Below, piece by piece: positions 8,486 to 19,418 of a DNA stretch of 64,000 nucleotides. The stretch lies in NCBI GenBank assembly GCA_963715485.1, contig OY970244.1:2852001-2916000 (forward strand), read 5' to 3'. The stretch comes from SG8-30 sp963715485. GTDB taxonomy: Bacteria > Pseudomonadota > Gammaproteobacteria > Steroidobacterales > Steroidobacteraceae. The position numbers and the translations under genes are program-made. Position 1 is the first letter of the stretch, and the number at the start of each line of letters is the position of its first letter. The notes beneath the pieces are model-generated. The model made no database searches and was not told the DNA's origin. It was given only the letters and a program-made list of their open reading frames with translations.

Positions 8486-9283
8486 ATGTTCGAGCCCGTC
8501 GAGGCCCCAGAGGCGGCCACAGAGCCCGTCGTCTACGAGCAGCCGCTGAACGAGCGGATGCGCGCTTTCCTGCGCCTGGAGTTCCTGTGGAACCAGGCGG
8601 TATTTCACTGCTCCTCGCCCAACCCCTGGGCCAGCCGCGCTGCGGTCGACAGCCTGCTCGAGATCCTCGCCATCACCGCGCGCGGCGATTCACGCGGCGA
8701 CGTGCTGAAGGAACTCGAACGGCAGATGAATCTCCTGCGCGACTACCAGAATCGCCCGGGCGTGGACGGTGCACGATTGCGCGCCGTACTCGCCACCCTG
8801 GTGCGGCGCCGTGAGGAACTCAACACCGCGGGCAGCAACTTCATGCAGCCGTTGCGCGACTCGGAGTTCCTCAACTCGATCAAGCATCGCAGCGCCATTC
8901 CCGGCGGTACCTGCGAATTCGACCTGCCCGATTACTTCCATTGGCTGAACCGACCGGCAGCTGTCCGTGAGCGCGACCTCGACGAATGGATGAGCCGCCT
9001 TCGCGCACTTTGCGAAAGCGTGTCGGAGTTACTGTGGGTCACTCGCGAAAACGCACGCCCGAAGAAGGAAACCGCGCCGGGCGGTGTGTTCCAGATCGCC
9101 TTCGAGCGCGAGCACCCGATTCAGCTGCTGCGCATCGAGCTGCCGGGCGGCTCCGAGCTGTTCCCCGAGGTCAGCGGCAGCCACTATCGCTGCAGCGTGC
9201 GCTTCCTGCGCTGGACTGGGGTGCAGGCCCGGCCGGTGCAGCCACAGGAAGACATTCCCTTCACGCTCACCTGCTGCAGCTGA
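8486..9283 (+). CDS. zapD: Cell division protein ZapD
   Basis: Cytoplasmic protein that bundles FtsZ filaments and stabilises the division ring (DUF1342 family). ATG at 8486 gives 265 residues starting MFEPVEAPEA, close to the usual length (about 250). Typical segments include YEQPLNERMRAFLRLEFLW, LKELERQMNLLRDYQNRPGV and the DLPDYFHWLNRP motif. The same frame is open back to an ATG at 8330 that overlaps the coaE stop (ATGCCTGA). That would add 52 low-complexity residues with no family counterpart, so I prefer 8486. No clear ribosome site precedes 8486, so the start is the uncertain part. Confidence 0.88.
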   Translation: MFEPVEAPEAATEPVVYEQPLNERMRAFLRLEFLWNQAVFHCSSPNPWASRAAVDSLLEILAITARGDSRGDVLKELERQMNLLRDYQNRPGVDGARLRAVLATLVRRREELNTAGSNFMQPLRDSEFLNSIKHRSAIPGGTCEFDLPDYFHWLNRPAAVRERDLDEWMSRLRALCESVSELLWVTRENARPKKETAPGGVFQIAFEREHPIQLLRIELPGGSELFPEVSGSHYRCSVRFLRWTGVQARPVQPQEDIPFTLTCCS

Positions 9284-9287
9284 CAGG

Positions 9288-9491
9288 ATGGCACCCATGA
9301 CCGTGAAATGCCCTGGCTGCGGGCGCATGCTGGAGTGGAGTCCTGACAACCCATGGCGCCCCTTCTGCAGCGAGCGCTGCAAGCTGATCGACCTGGGCGC
9401 CTGGTTCAAGGAAGAGCACGCCATCCCGGGTGAACCCGCGCTCGACATCGCGGAAGAGACCGACGCCGACGACCTCGATCGTCAACACTGA
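9288..9491 (+). CDS. yacG: DNA gyrase inhibitor YacG (zinc-binding)
   Basis: Small zinc protein of the YacG family, which binds and inhibits DNA gyrase in E. coli. The 67 residues contain the four zinc cysteines as CPGC and CSERC, plus the conserved PFCSERCKLIDLGAW block and an acidic tail. ATG at 9297 (MTVKCPGC) is an equally good start and resembles family members more. It begins 4 bases after the zapD stop. Confidence 0.93.
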   Translation: MAPMTVKCPGCGRMLEWSPDNPWRPFCSERCKLIDLGAWFKEEHAIPGEPALDIAEETDADDLDRQH

Positions 9492-9493
9492 CC

Positions 9494-10150
9494 ATGGAAC
9501 CGGAGTTCTGGCACCAGCGTTGGCAGCAGGGCCAGATCGGCTTTCACCAGCCCGATTTCCACCCGTCGCTCGCGCGCTACTGGCCCGGACTCGGCGTCGA
9601 CCCGGAACGGCGAGTATTCGTACCGTTGTGTGGCCGCAGCCTGGACATGATCTGGCTGGCCCGCCGCGGGCATCCGGTGCTGGGCGTTGAGCTGAGCCCG
9701 GTTGCGGCGGCGGGTTTCTTCGAGCACGAGAAGACTGAGCCACAGGTCGCCCCGCGCGGTCCGTTTGCCGCCTACACGTCCGAGGGTTACGAGATCCTGC
9801 AGGGAGACTTCTTCGAACTGGTGCCACCGATCGCCGGCCCGATTGAGGCCTGGTACGACCGTGCCGCCCTGATCGCACTGCCACCACCCATGCGCCGTCG
9901 CTATGCGGAGCACCTGGGCGGCCTGCTGGCAGCCGGCGCGCGCGGCCTGCTGATCACGCTCGAGTATCCGCAGGAACAGATGGACGGCCCACCATTCTCG
10001 GTGTCGATCGACGAAGTCCACGAATTGTTCGATCGCGAATTCACGGTCGAGTTGCTCGAGCGTGAAGACGTACTCGCTGCCAACCCGCGCTTTGCCGAGC
10101 GCGGACTCGATTGCTTCTACGAAGCCATCTTCCGGCTCGAACGGCGATGA
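9494..10150 (+). CDS. tpm: Thiopurine S-methyltransferase family protein
   Basis: SAM-dependent methyltransferase of the TPMT family. Bacterial members methylate thiopurines and, in some species, tellurite or selenite, so they are usually seen as detoxification enzymes. The 218 residues show the family N-terminus EFWHQRWQQGQIGFHQ, the SAM-binding segment VFVPLCGRSLDMIWLARRGHPVLGVE and EAWYDRAALIALPP. The start is 2 bases after the yacG stop, and the stop overlaps the next start (ATGA), so it is translationally coupled on both sides. The natural substrate cannot be read from sequence. Confidence 0.93.
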   Translation: MEPEFWHQRWQQGQIGFHQPDFHPSLARYWPGLGVDPERRVFVPLCGRSLDMIWLARRGHPVLGVELSPVAAAGFFEHEKTEPQVAPRGPFAAYTSEGYEILQGDFFELVPPIAGPIEAWYDRAALIALPPPMRRRYAEHLGGLLAAGARGLLITLEYPQEQMDGPPFSVSIDEVHELFDREFTVELLEREDVLAANPRFAERGLDCFYEAIFRLERR

Positions 10151-11196
10151 CCGCTCGCGTCAACCGCCGCTGGGTCATGGCCTCCCGCCCAGATCCGGAC
10201 GTCCGCGAGGAAAACTTCCAACTCGAGTCGGTGCCGGTCCCGGTTCCCGGTCCCGGCCAGTTCCTGGTCCGCACGTTGTACCTGTCGCTCGCGCCCGTCA
10301 TGCGCATGTACCTGATTGACGGCGCGGGCATCGAAAAGCCGCTCGAGTTCGGCGAGACCATGCGCGGACGCGGCGTCGGCGAAGTGGTCGAGTCCAACCA
10401 CCCGGGCTTCGCCGTAGGCGACATCGTCCAGGGCAAGCTCGGCTGGCAGGAGTATTCGGTCAGCGACGGCTCGCCGTATTTCATGATGTACAAGGTCGAG
10501 CAGAGGCTGGTGCCCTTCTCGACCGCGCTTGGCGTGCTGGGCATGACGGGGTTCACTTCCTACCTCGGCCTGACCGAGATTGGGCGCATCAAGCACGGCG
10601 AGACCGTGCTCGTGTCCGGCGCCGCCGGCGGGGTCGGCTCGAACTGCGGCTTCATCGCCCGCAACCTGGGGTGTCGCGCCGTCGGCATCGCCGGCACCGA
10701 TGACAAGTGTCGCCTGCTGGTGGACCGGCTCGGCTATGAAGCCGCCATCAACTATCGGACGGAAGACGTCGAGCAACGCGTCGGCGAACTGTGCCCGCAG
10801 GGTGTCGACGTGTTCTTCGACAACGTCGGCGGCCCGATCCTCGACGCGGCGCTCGCCCACATCAACCGCTACGCCCGTGTCGTGCTCTGCGGCCGGATCT
10901 CCGAATACCTGAAGTCCGACGAGGAGAAATACTGCCTGAGGAACTGGTTACGCGTCGGGCAGCGCCGCGCCGGCATGCAGGGTTTCTTCATCTACGACCT
11001 GGAGAAGCATTTCCCGGCGGCCGAGGCGCAGATGGCCGAGTGGATCGCCGCCGGCCTGATGAGCTACCAGGAAGACGTGCTGGAGGGTATTGAGCAAATG
11101 CCACGGGCGCTGATGCGACTCTACGACGGCAGCAACGTGGGCAAGCAGCTGGTGAAGGTGGCAGCGCCGGTTACGACCGTCGAGCCAGGTCGGTAG
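10147..11196 (+). CDS. NADP-dependent oxidoreductase, zinc-free MDR family (CurA/PTGR-like)
   Basis: Medium-chain dehydrogenase/reductase that lacks the zinc ligands of alcohol dehydrogenases and resembles the CurA/leukotriene B4 12-hydroxydehydrogenase branch, which reduces the double bond of enones and enals. The 349 residues carry the family N-terminus NRRWVMASRP, the YLSLAPVMRMYL segment, LGMTGFTSYLGL, the nucleotide-binding loop SGAAGGVGS and DVFFDNVGG. ATG at 10147 overlaps the tpm stop by four bases. Pairing with tpm suggests handling of reactive electrophiles. That role is inferred from context. Confidence 0.88.
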   Translation: MTARVNRRWVMASRPDPDVREENFQLESVPVPVPGPGQFLVRTLYLSLAPVMRMYLIDGAGIEKPLEFGETMRGRGVGEVVESNHPGFAVGDIVQGKLGWQEYSVSDGSPYFMMYKVEQRLVPFSTALGVLGMTGFTSYLGLTEIGRIKHGETVLVSGAAGGVGSNCGFIARNLGCRAVGIAGTDDKCRLLVDRLGYEAAINYRTEDVEQRVGELCPQGVDVFFDNVGGPILDAALAHINRYARVVLCGRISEYLKSDEEKYCLRNWLRVGQRRAGMQGFFIYDLEKHFPAAEAQMAEWIAAGLMSYQEDVLEGIEQMPRALMRLYDGSNVGKQLVKVAAPVTTVEPGR

Positions 11197-11216
11197 TGAA
11201 AGGTGCCTGGTAACCC

Positions 11217-12647
11217 TTAATTCGGCGCCGCGTTCGCTTCGTCAAATGCCTCGATCGGCACCGGCCTGGCGGTCTGGAAAATCAGCGCCTTCTTGCGGAA
11301 GAAGCGCGTGAAGCCGCCCGGACCCATGCGCGAGCCGCCCATCCCCGAGCACTTGAAGGAGTTCTTCTCGCATTCATGCATCACGCCGGTCAGCGCCCCG
11401 TCGTTGATGCTGATGCCGCCGGCGTCGATGCGCCGGCCGATGGCCTCGGCCTCGGCTTCCGTTCCGGCGATGACTGCCGCGGACAGGCCGTAGACGCCGT
11501 CGTTGGCCAGACGGATCGCCTCCTCCACGTCGCGATAGCGCATGACCGGCATCACCGGCCCGAAGGTCTCCTCGCGCATGACCTTCATGTCGTGCGTGAC
11601 GTCCACCAGCACCGTCGGCCGGAGCCATTTGCCGCCGTGGTCCTCCACCTTGCCGCCGCAAAGAACCCTGGCGCCCTGGGTCACCGCCTCATCGATCTGG
11701 TCCTGCACGATGTCGGCCTGGCGGCCCCAGATGAAGGGCCCGATCTCGCCCTTGTGCAGGTCGGGCCAGTTGAGGGTCACGCGCGCAGCCTTCTCCGCCA
11801 GCCGGGCCACGAAGTCGTCATACAACTTGCCATGCACGTACACGCGCTCGAGCGACTGGCAGGCTTGTCCGGTCGTCAGCACCGAGGCGCGCAGCACGAC
11901 GGTGGTCGCCAGGTCGAGGTCAGCAGTCTCGGTGACAATGACCGGATCCTTGCCGCCAAGCTCCAGGAAGGCGGGGATGAACGCACGCGCCGCGGCCTCC
12001 GCGACGATGCGGCCGGTCCGCACGCTACCGGTGAAGCACACGGCGTCGACGAGCGGCACCATCGCCGCTCCCGTTTCGCCGGCGCCGGCTTGGATCGCGA
12101 GCACAGCAGCAAGCTCCGGCACGTCCTCGATGGCGGGCCTGACCGCATCGGCGAACCGCGGCGTGATTTCGCTCGGCTTGATCAGCACCGCGCAGCCAGC
12201 GAGGAGCGCCGGAATCGCGTCGATGAAGGCCAGCACCATCGGGAAATTCCACGGGCTGATCACGCCAATCAGCGGGAAGGGCACCCACTGGTTCCGGTAG
12301 TGAATGGTCGGCACCTGGGTGGAGCGACCCTCCGCCTCCCGCATCAGGCCTGGCGCCTCCCGGCACCAACGCTCAATGGCCCCGATGGTCGAGGTTACCT
12401 CGCCCCCGGCCATCAGGTAGCGGCCGGTGTCCGCGCAGAGTGCTGCGACGATATCGGCCTGATGACGCTCGAGAGCCGCCTTGAAGCGTTGCAGTACGGC
12501 TACGCGATGATCCATGCCGGTATCGCGCCAGGCGGGCTGTGCCGTACGCAGACGCTCACAGAGCGCCTGGAGCTCGCTCGCACCGGGCGGCGTGAATTGG
12601 TAGTCGACCTGACCCGTGCGCGGGTTGGTGACGTCGATGGCATGCAT
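11217..12647 (-). CDS. NAD(P)-dependent aldehyde dehydrogenase family protein
   Basis: Oxidises aldehydes to acids through a thiohemiacetal intermediate. ATG at 12647 (MHAIDVTNPRTGQ) has GGGAG upstream and gives 476 residues, the usual ALDH size. The oxyanion Asn lies in SPWNFP (Asn134), the general base in FLELGGKDP (Glu229) and the catalytic Cys in TTGQACQS (Cys263). The C-terminus has GPGGFTRFFRKKALIF. It starts 29 bases after the Nudix gene and probably shares its transcript with secA. It converges on the oxidoreductase at 10147-11196. The substrate is unknown. Confidence 0.92.
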   Translation of the reverse strand: MHAIDVTNPRTGQVDYQFTPPGASELQALCERLRTAQPAWRDTGMDHRVAVLQRFKAALERHQADIVAALCADTGRYLMAGGEVTSTIGAIERWCREAPGLMREAEGRSTQVPTIHYRNQWVPFPLIGVISPWNFPMVLAFIDAIPALLAGCAVLIKPSEITPRFADAVRPAIEDVPELAAVLAIQAGAGETGAAMVPLVDAVCFTGSVRTGRIVAEAAARAFIPAFLELGGKDPVIVTETADLDLATTVVLRASVLTTGQACQSLERVYVHGKLYDDFVARLAEKAARVTLNWPDLHKGEIGPFIWGRQADIVQDQIDEAVTQGARVLCGGKVEDHGGKWLRPTVLVDVTHDMKVMREETFGPVMPVMRYRDVEEAIRLANDGVYGLSAAVIAGTEAEAEAIGRRIDAGGISINDGALTGVMHECEKNSFKCSGMGGSRMGPGGFTRFFRKKALIFQTARPVPIEAFDEANAAPN

Positions 12648-12676
12648 GGATCGAACTCCCTGGATCGCGCCGATGG

Positions 12677-13594
12677 CTACCTGGCATCGTCCGCGGTGGG
12701 ACCGATGGCGCAACCGTGGGCGCCGCCTGCCCGCACCCGCTTGAGCGAGTCTGCATCCCGATACCAGCCGAGATAGGCCGGCAACCCCAGATGCCCGAGC
12801 AGCTTGTTGAACTGCTTCTGGTCAGTACCCTCGACGCCCGGCGCCAGCACCAGGAAGTGCGCACCGGCCGCAGCAGCATACTCCGCCGCCGCCATGGTCG
12901 GGCAGATCGCCCCGACCATGAAGGACCCGCTCGGATCGATGGTCAGCATGCCGCCCGTGGGTTCGAGCAGCATTCCATCGGCACCCGCCGCGGCAGCAGC
13001 CATCGCGGCCTCGACGCCCTCGCCCTTGACGATCACCCGGTGACCGGCGCGGCGCGCCGCGCGGACCGATTCGCGAATCGCCTCCGATCCCGCCTCGGCA
13101 TCCTGCAGGCTCCAGAACAACGCCTCAGGTCTTGTTCCCGCAGCCGATTCGAGCAGCGCCTCGGCGCCGGCAATGCAGCGAGCGATTCTCGGTAAACGCA
13201 ATGCGGTGATGATCGGCCGGTCAGCCTCGAGCAAGTCGATCGAGGGCAGGTCATCGGGGGCCACCCACTCGATCGCCTGGGCATCCAGCCCGCGCGGCTC
13301 GCCCGCATAGTCGCTCACCATCCAGACGTCGAGCAGCACGCGCCGGTCGCTGTAGTCGTGGCGCAGCCGGATCAACGGCTCGGCTGCCAGCACACTAACC
13401 CCCAGCTCCTCCTCGAATTCGCGTTTCAGGCCGGCCAGCGGCGCCTCGTTCCTGGCCAGCTTGCCACCGGGAAACTCCCAGCGCCCCGCCAGGTGCTTGC
13501 CGACCGGACGCTGGGCGATGAGCACCCGGCCCTGGTCGTCCGACAGCACGCCTGCCATCACATGCACTTCGGGCCTGGCCTGCGTCGCTCCCAT
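12677..13594 (-). CDS. Nudix hydrolase with C-terminal thiamine-phosphate-synthase-like domain (MutT-like)
   Basis: Fusion common beside secA in gammaproteobacteria. The N-terminal MutT-type domain holds an intact Nudix box at about 44-66 (G-x5-E-x7-REFEEELGV) and should remove oxidised nucleotides such as 8-oxo-dGTP. The C-terminal half (about 170-305) is a TIM-barrel, TMP-synthase-like domain ending GGAHGCAIGPT, whose role in this fusion is not established. ATG at 13594 gives MGATQARPEVHVMAGVL. It lies 28 bases downstream of secA in the same direction. argJ, often found here, is absent. Confidence 0.9.
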   Translation of the reverse strand: MGATQARPEVHVMAGVLSDDQGRVLIAQRPVGKHLAGRWEFPGGKLARNEAPLAGLKREFEEELGVSVLAAEPLIRLRHDYSDRRVLLDVWMVSDYAGEPRGLDAQAIEWVAPDDLPSIDLLEADRPIITALRLPRIARCIAGAEALLESAAGTRPEALFWSLQDAEAGSEAIRESVRAARRAGHRVIVKGEGVEAAMAAAAAGADGMLLEPTGGMLTIDPSGSFMVGAICPTMAAAEYAAAAGAHFLVLAPGVEGTDQKQFNKLLGHLGLPAYLGWYRDADSLKRVRAGGAHGCAIGPTADDAR

Positions 13595-13622
13595 GCCGTG
13601 CGCCCTGACGATGTTTGATTGA

Positions 13623-16412
<2,790 letters not shown>

Positions 16413-16532
16413 GGGAATGGGTCCTCCGGGTCGGCCACCGGGACAAGGGGTGTGCCCCGTGCGGCGCCGGCTAAAAGCCCGGTATTGTACGGTCTTTGGG
16501 CCCCGGAGCGTACCCGGCGGGACCAGGTAACT

Positions 16533-17453
16533 TCAACGGCGGACGAACGACACCGGATTGACGGGTCGACCGTCGCGAAGGACCTCGAAATGCAGGTGGG
16601 TACCGGTAGACCGACCGGTGGACCCCATCAAGGCCAACGGATCGCCCCGACGCACCGTCTGGCCGGGCTCGACCAGCAGCGAGGCGTTGTGGGCATAGCG
16701 GGTGACATAGCCGTTGCCGTGGGTAATCTCGACCAGCTTGCCGTAACCCTTGTCCCGGCCCGCAAAACTGACCACGCCGCCGGCCGCCGCCAGCACCCGC
16801 GTGCCCGGTGCGCCGGCGAAATCGAGCCCCGCATGGAAGACCGTCTCGCCGGAAAACGGATCGGGGCGCTTCCCGAAGAAGGAGGAAATGTACCCGGACT
16901 CGACCGGCCGGCCGCCCGGCACAATCTGGCTGGCCAGTTCTCGCGACAGGATGAGAGTCTCGAGGGCCGCCAGCTGTCGGCTGCGATCGTCAATGGTCGT
17001 GGTGAGCGAATCCAGGAGTCCGGCCACGGTCGGTACGGTGGGGGAATCGCCTGCCGGAGCCGAATCCTCGGGACCACCGACGGCCGGCGGGTTGTCGAAG
17101 TCGAATTCGCCGCGGTCGAGGTTAGCCGCCTCGGTAAGGCGCTTGCCCAGCGCATCGAGGCGAATCAGCCTGGCGTGCATCTGGCCGATGCGGGCGGCCA
17201 GGGCGCTGATCTGCTGCTCCGCTACCGACCTGGCCTCGACGATCGCCTGCCGCTGCGACTGCAGGTCGCTGGACCAGTGCTCGAGGTCGGCCAGCGCGCT
17301 GCGCTCAACGTGGCTCGAACCCGTCACCGTGCCCGCGAGGAAGGCGCAGGCCATGAGGAAGATGGCGCCACCGAGCGTCAGCGCAAGGGTCCGTGGACGC
17401 GACAGGTCCAGCCTCGGCAGATGTCGGAAGAGCGCAGCAGTATTGAAGCCCAT
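16533..17453 (-). CDS. M23 family metallopeptidase (LytM-type, membrane-anchored)
   Basis: Probable zinc endopeptidase acting on peptidoglycan cross-links. The 306 residues have a cytoplasmic N-terminus, one membrane helix (about 25-45, LALTLGGAIFLMACAFLAG), a coiled-coil-like region (about 50-110) and a C-terminal LytM domain. The zinc-site residues appear intact: HAGLD (HxxxD) and HLHFEV (HxH), with GNGYVTRYAHNASL between. It therefore looks catalytic rather than an EnvC-type activator. The position between secA and lpxC/dciA matches other gammaproteobacteria. Confidence 0.92.
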   Translation of the reverse strand: MGFNTAALFRHLPRLDLSRPRTLALTLGGAIFLMACAFLAGTVTGSSHVERSALADLEHWSSDLQSQRQAIVEARSVAEQQISALAARIGQMHARLIRLDALGKRLTEAANLDRGEFDFDNPPAVGGPEDSAPAGDSPTVPTVAGLLDSLTTTIDDRSRQLAALETLILSRELASQIVPGGRPVESGYISSFFGKRPDPFSGETVFHAGLDFAGAPGTRVLAAAGGVVSFAGRDKGYGKLVEITHGNGYVTRYAHNASLLVEPGQTVRRGDPLALMGSTGRSTGTHLHFEVLRDGRPVNPVSFVRR

Positions 17454-17700
17454 AGACAGGCCCTCTGGCGAATTCAGCGATCGATCCGTCCCTGGAACCC
17501 ACCGGCGGTTTCCTTACCACGCCTACGCAGACGGAAAGGCACCACTTGCCGTAATCTCTAGAGCCCTACGCTACGGGTCCCAGTTGCCTGACATCAGGCC
17601 ACGACCGGCCCCCGGCAGGTGCCGATGGAGGTCGCAAAATGCCAAAAATCCCTTGTTATTTCAAGCACTTTTACAATAAGGACCAGGAGACATAATACCG

Positions 17701-18024
17701 TTGAAGGGGAAAAAACCAACGTCCATCAGTGACTTGCTGGATAAAAGCACAGGACTTCTTGAGCAGTTGCGCCGGGGCTCGGCCAAGGCCGACAGGGTTC
17801 TTCAGGCAGTCCGGGAAGAGTTGCCAGACGGTCTGGGCGCCCACGTCTGGGGCGCGGCGGTACGGGATGGGACCCTGACCGTACTGGTCGACTCAGCGGC
17901 GTGGGCCACGCGCATCCGTTACCGCGCCCCGGAACTCAAGGAGTCCGCTGCACGCCGGCTCGGTACAGCGATCGAGCGGGTTCTGGTACGAGCCAGACCG
18001 GCAGGCGCGGGAGGGCCGACCTGA
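17701..18024 (+). CDS. dciA: DciA family (DUF721) replicative helicase loader/associated protein
   Basis: DciA is the ancestral partner of DnaB that helps load the replicative helicase in bacteria lacking DnaC. The 107-residue frame shows the conserved core GAHVWGAAVRDGTLTVLVDSAAWATRIRYRAPEL (given here as two adjoining pieces, about residues 47-80). The only plausible start is TTG at 17701, preceded by AAGGACCAGGAGA. It lies alone on the plus strand, divergent from the M23 peptidase. This placement near lpxC and secA is typical. Confidence 0.85.
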   Translation: MKGKKPTSISDLLDKSTGLLEQLRRGSAKADRVLQAVREELPDGLGAHVWGAAVRDGTLTVLVDSAAWATRIRYRAPELKESAARRLGTAIERVLVRARPAGAGGPT

Positions 18025-18350
18025 CCAGTGCCTGCGTCCCCGACGATACCGTGGCCAGAGTCCGGGCCGGCCCGCTGGCTGCGTGCCGTTTGGCGGCAGC
18101 GTGACGATAAGCGCGGGCGCGGGAGGTCTGGCCCCGGAGCGAGTGAGTATCTGCCTGTCCGAACGAGCGGAGGGCCGGCCAGGCCGACCAGCGCCCGTCT
18201 TCCTGGCAACGCAATGGCAATAGACCGGGCCGGACCGACCAGGGCCCACCCAAATGTCGCGGCCCAGAGGTGTCGATCACCTGTACCACTCGGCAAACGC
18301 TGGGGACCCGTGTCGGGCCTGTCCGGAATCAGGCTACGGAACTCGCCGGC
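18025..18350. other. Convergent intergenic region, no feature recognised
   Basis: 326 bases between the convergent ends of dciA and lpxC. Open frames on both strands are rich in Arg, Pro and Gly and resemble no family I know. I see no T-tailed hairpin, tRNA fold or repeat array. It is unusually long for this compact window. Confidence 0.4.
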
Positions 18351-19262
18351 TCAAATGGCGACGGCAACTGGATCCACGTAGGAAATCGGCGCCGCGGCCG
18401 GCTCGTCGAAGGTCACTTCCTGCCAGGCCTCGGCGTCGGCGAGCAGCACCCTGAGCAGCTTGTTGTTGAGACCATGGCCGGACTTGAAGCCGGTGAACTC
18501 GCCGATCAGGCTGTGCCCGAGCAGATACAGGTCGCCGATTGCGTCGAGGATCTTGTGCTTTACGAACTCATCCTCGTAGCGCAGGCCGTCCTCGTTCAGA
18601 ACCCGGTAATCGTCGAGGACGATGGCGTTATCCATGGTCCCGCCCAGAGCCAGGTTGCGTGAACGCATGAACTCCAGATCGCGGACGAAGCCGAAGGTTC
18701 GCGCCCGGCTGATTTCCCGAAGAAAGGCGGTAGTCGAGAATTCCATGCTCGCGCGCTGGCCGTGCTTGCGGAAGATCGGGTGCTCGAACTCGATCTCGAA
18801 GTTGACCTTGAAGCCCTCGTAGGGGTCGAAGCGAGCCCACTTGTCGCCGTCCCTTACCTCGACGGTCTTGCAGATGCGCACGAAGCGCTTGGGCGCCGAC
18901 TGTTCCTCGATGCCGGCCGATTGCACCAGGAAGACGAACGGGCCGGCACTACCATCCATGATCGGCACTTCCGGCGCAGACAGCTCGACGAAGGCGTTGT
19001 CGATGCCAAGCCCGGCCAGTGCGGACAACAGATGCTCGACCGTCGAAACCTTGGTATCGCCGACCGCGAGTGTCGTGCCGAGTGTCGTCTCGGTGACGTT
19101 GGTTGCGCGCGCCGGGACATCAACCGGATTATCGAGGTCGGTGCGACGAAAAACGATGCCGACGTTGGCGGGTGCGGGCCGAAGGACGAGCAGCACCTTG
19201 CGGCCGGTATGCAGCCCGACGCCGGTGGCGCGAATTGAATTCTTGAGCGTTCGTTGCTTCAA
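18351..19262 (-). CDS. lpxC: UDP-3-O-acyl-N-acetylglucosamine deacetylase LpxC
   Basis: Zinc enzyme for the first committed step of lipid A synthesis. I placed the start at TTG 19262 (MKQRTLKNSIRATGVGLH), because it gives 303 residues, the family length, and matches the family N-terminus. The frame is open upstream, and ATG at 19304 would add 14 residues. Zinc and catalytic residues are visible in STVEHLLSAL (His), HKILDAIGDLYLLG (His, Asp) and GHSLIGEFTGFKSGHGLNN. It is the last gene of the dcw cluster, with a hairpin-containing gap after ftsZ that may uncouple its expression. Confidence 0.95.
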   Translation of the reverse strand: MKQRTLKNSIRATGVGLHTGRKVLLVLRPAPANVGIVFRRTDLDNPVDVPARATNVTETTLGTTLAVGDTKVSTVEHLLSALAGLGIDNAFVELSAPEVPIMDGSAGPFVFLVQSAGIEEQSAPKRFVRICKTVEVRDGDKWARFDPYEGFKVNFEIEFEHPIFRKHGQRASMEFSTTAFLREISRARTFGFVRDLEFMRSRNLALGGTMDNAIVLDDYRVLNEDGLRYEDEFVKHKILDAIGDLYLLGHSLIGEFTGFKSGHGLNNKLLRVLLADAEAWQEVTFDEPAAAPISYVDPVAVAI

Positions 19263-19360
19263 GGTCTGGCTCTGATGGTACGGAATTGCCTTGGGCCAGG
19301 CCATCCGACAGGCGGACAAGCCACTGCAATAGCCCGATAATTTAACACAGAGGGGGCAGC

Positions 19361-19402
19361 CGGAACCCGCCGCCCAGCGGAGAAAACGGCGGACGGGTTC
19401 CG
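19361..19402 (-). other. Stable hairpin between ftsZ and lpxC
   Basis: CGGAACCCGCCGCC (19361-19374) pairs with GGCGG-A-CGGGTTCCG (19388-19402): 14 base pairs with one bulged base and a 13-base loop. It lies 17 bases after the ftsZ stop. There is no T run on the transcribed side, so it may be a Rho-assisted or attenuating structure, or may protect the 3' end of the ftsZ message. Confidence 0.6.
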
Positions 19403-19418
19403 TTGCACCACCGACGGC

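Noticed and set aside
11376..12776. 466-residue plus-strand open frame
   Set aside because: Antisense to the aldehyde dehydrogenase, which has all catalytic motifs.
16484..16489. secA promoter based on TACAAT
   Set aside because: The -10-like hexamer has no acceptable -35 at 16-18 bases, so it is too weak to list as a feature.
16413..16532. SecM-like translational arrest leader before secA
   Set aside because: No short open frame with a SecM-type arrest motif is present in the gap.
17653..17677. dciA promoter TTGTTA / TACAAT
   Set aside because: The spacing is only 13 bases, outside the working range for sigma-70.
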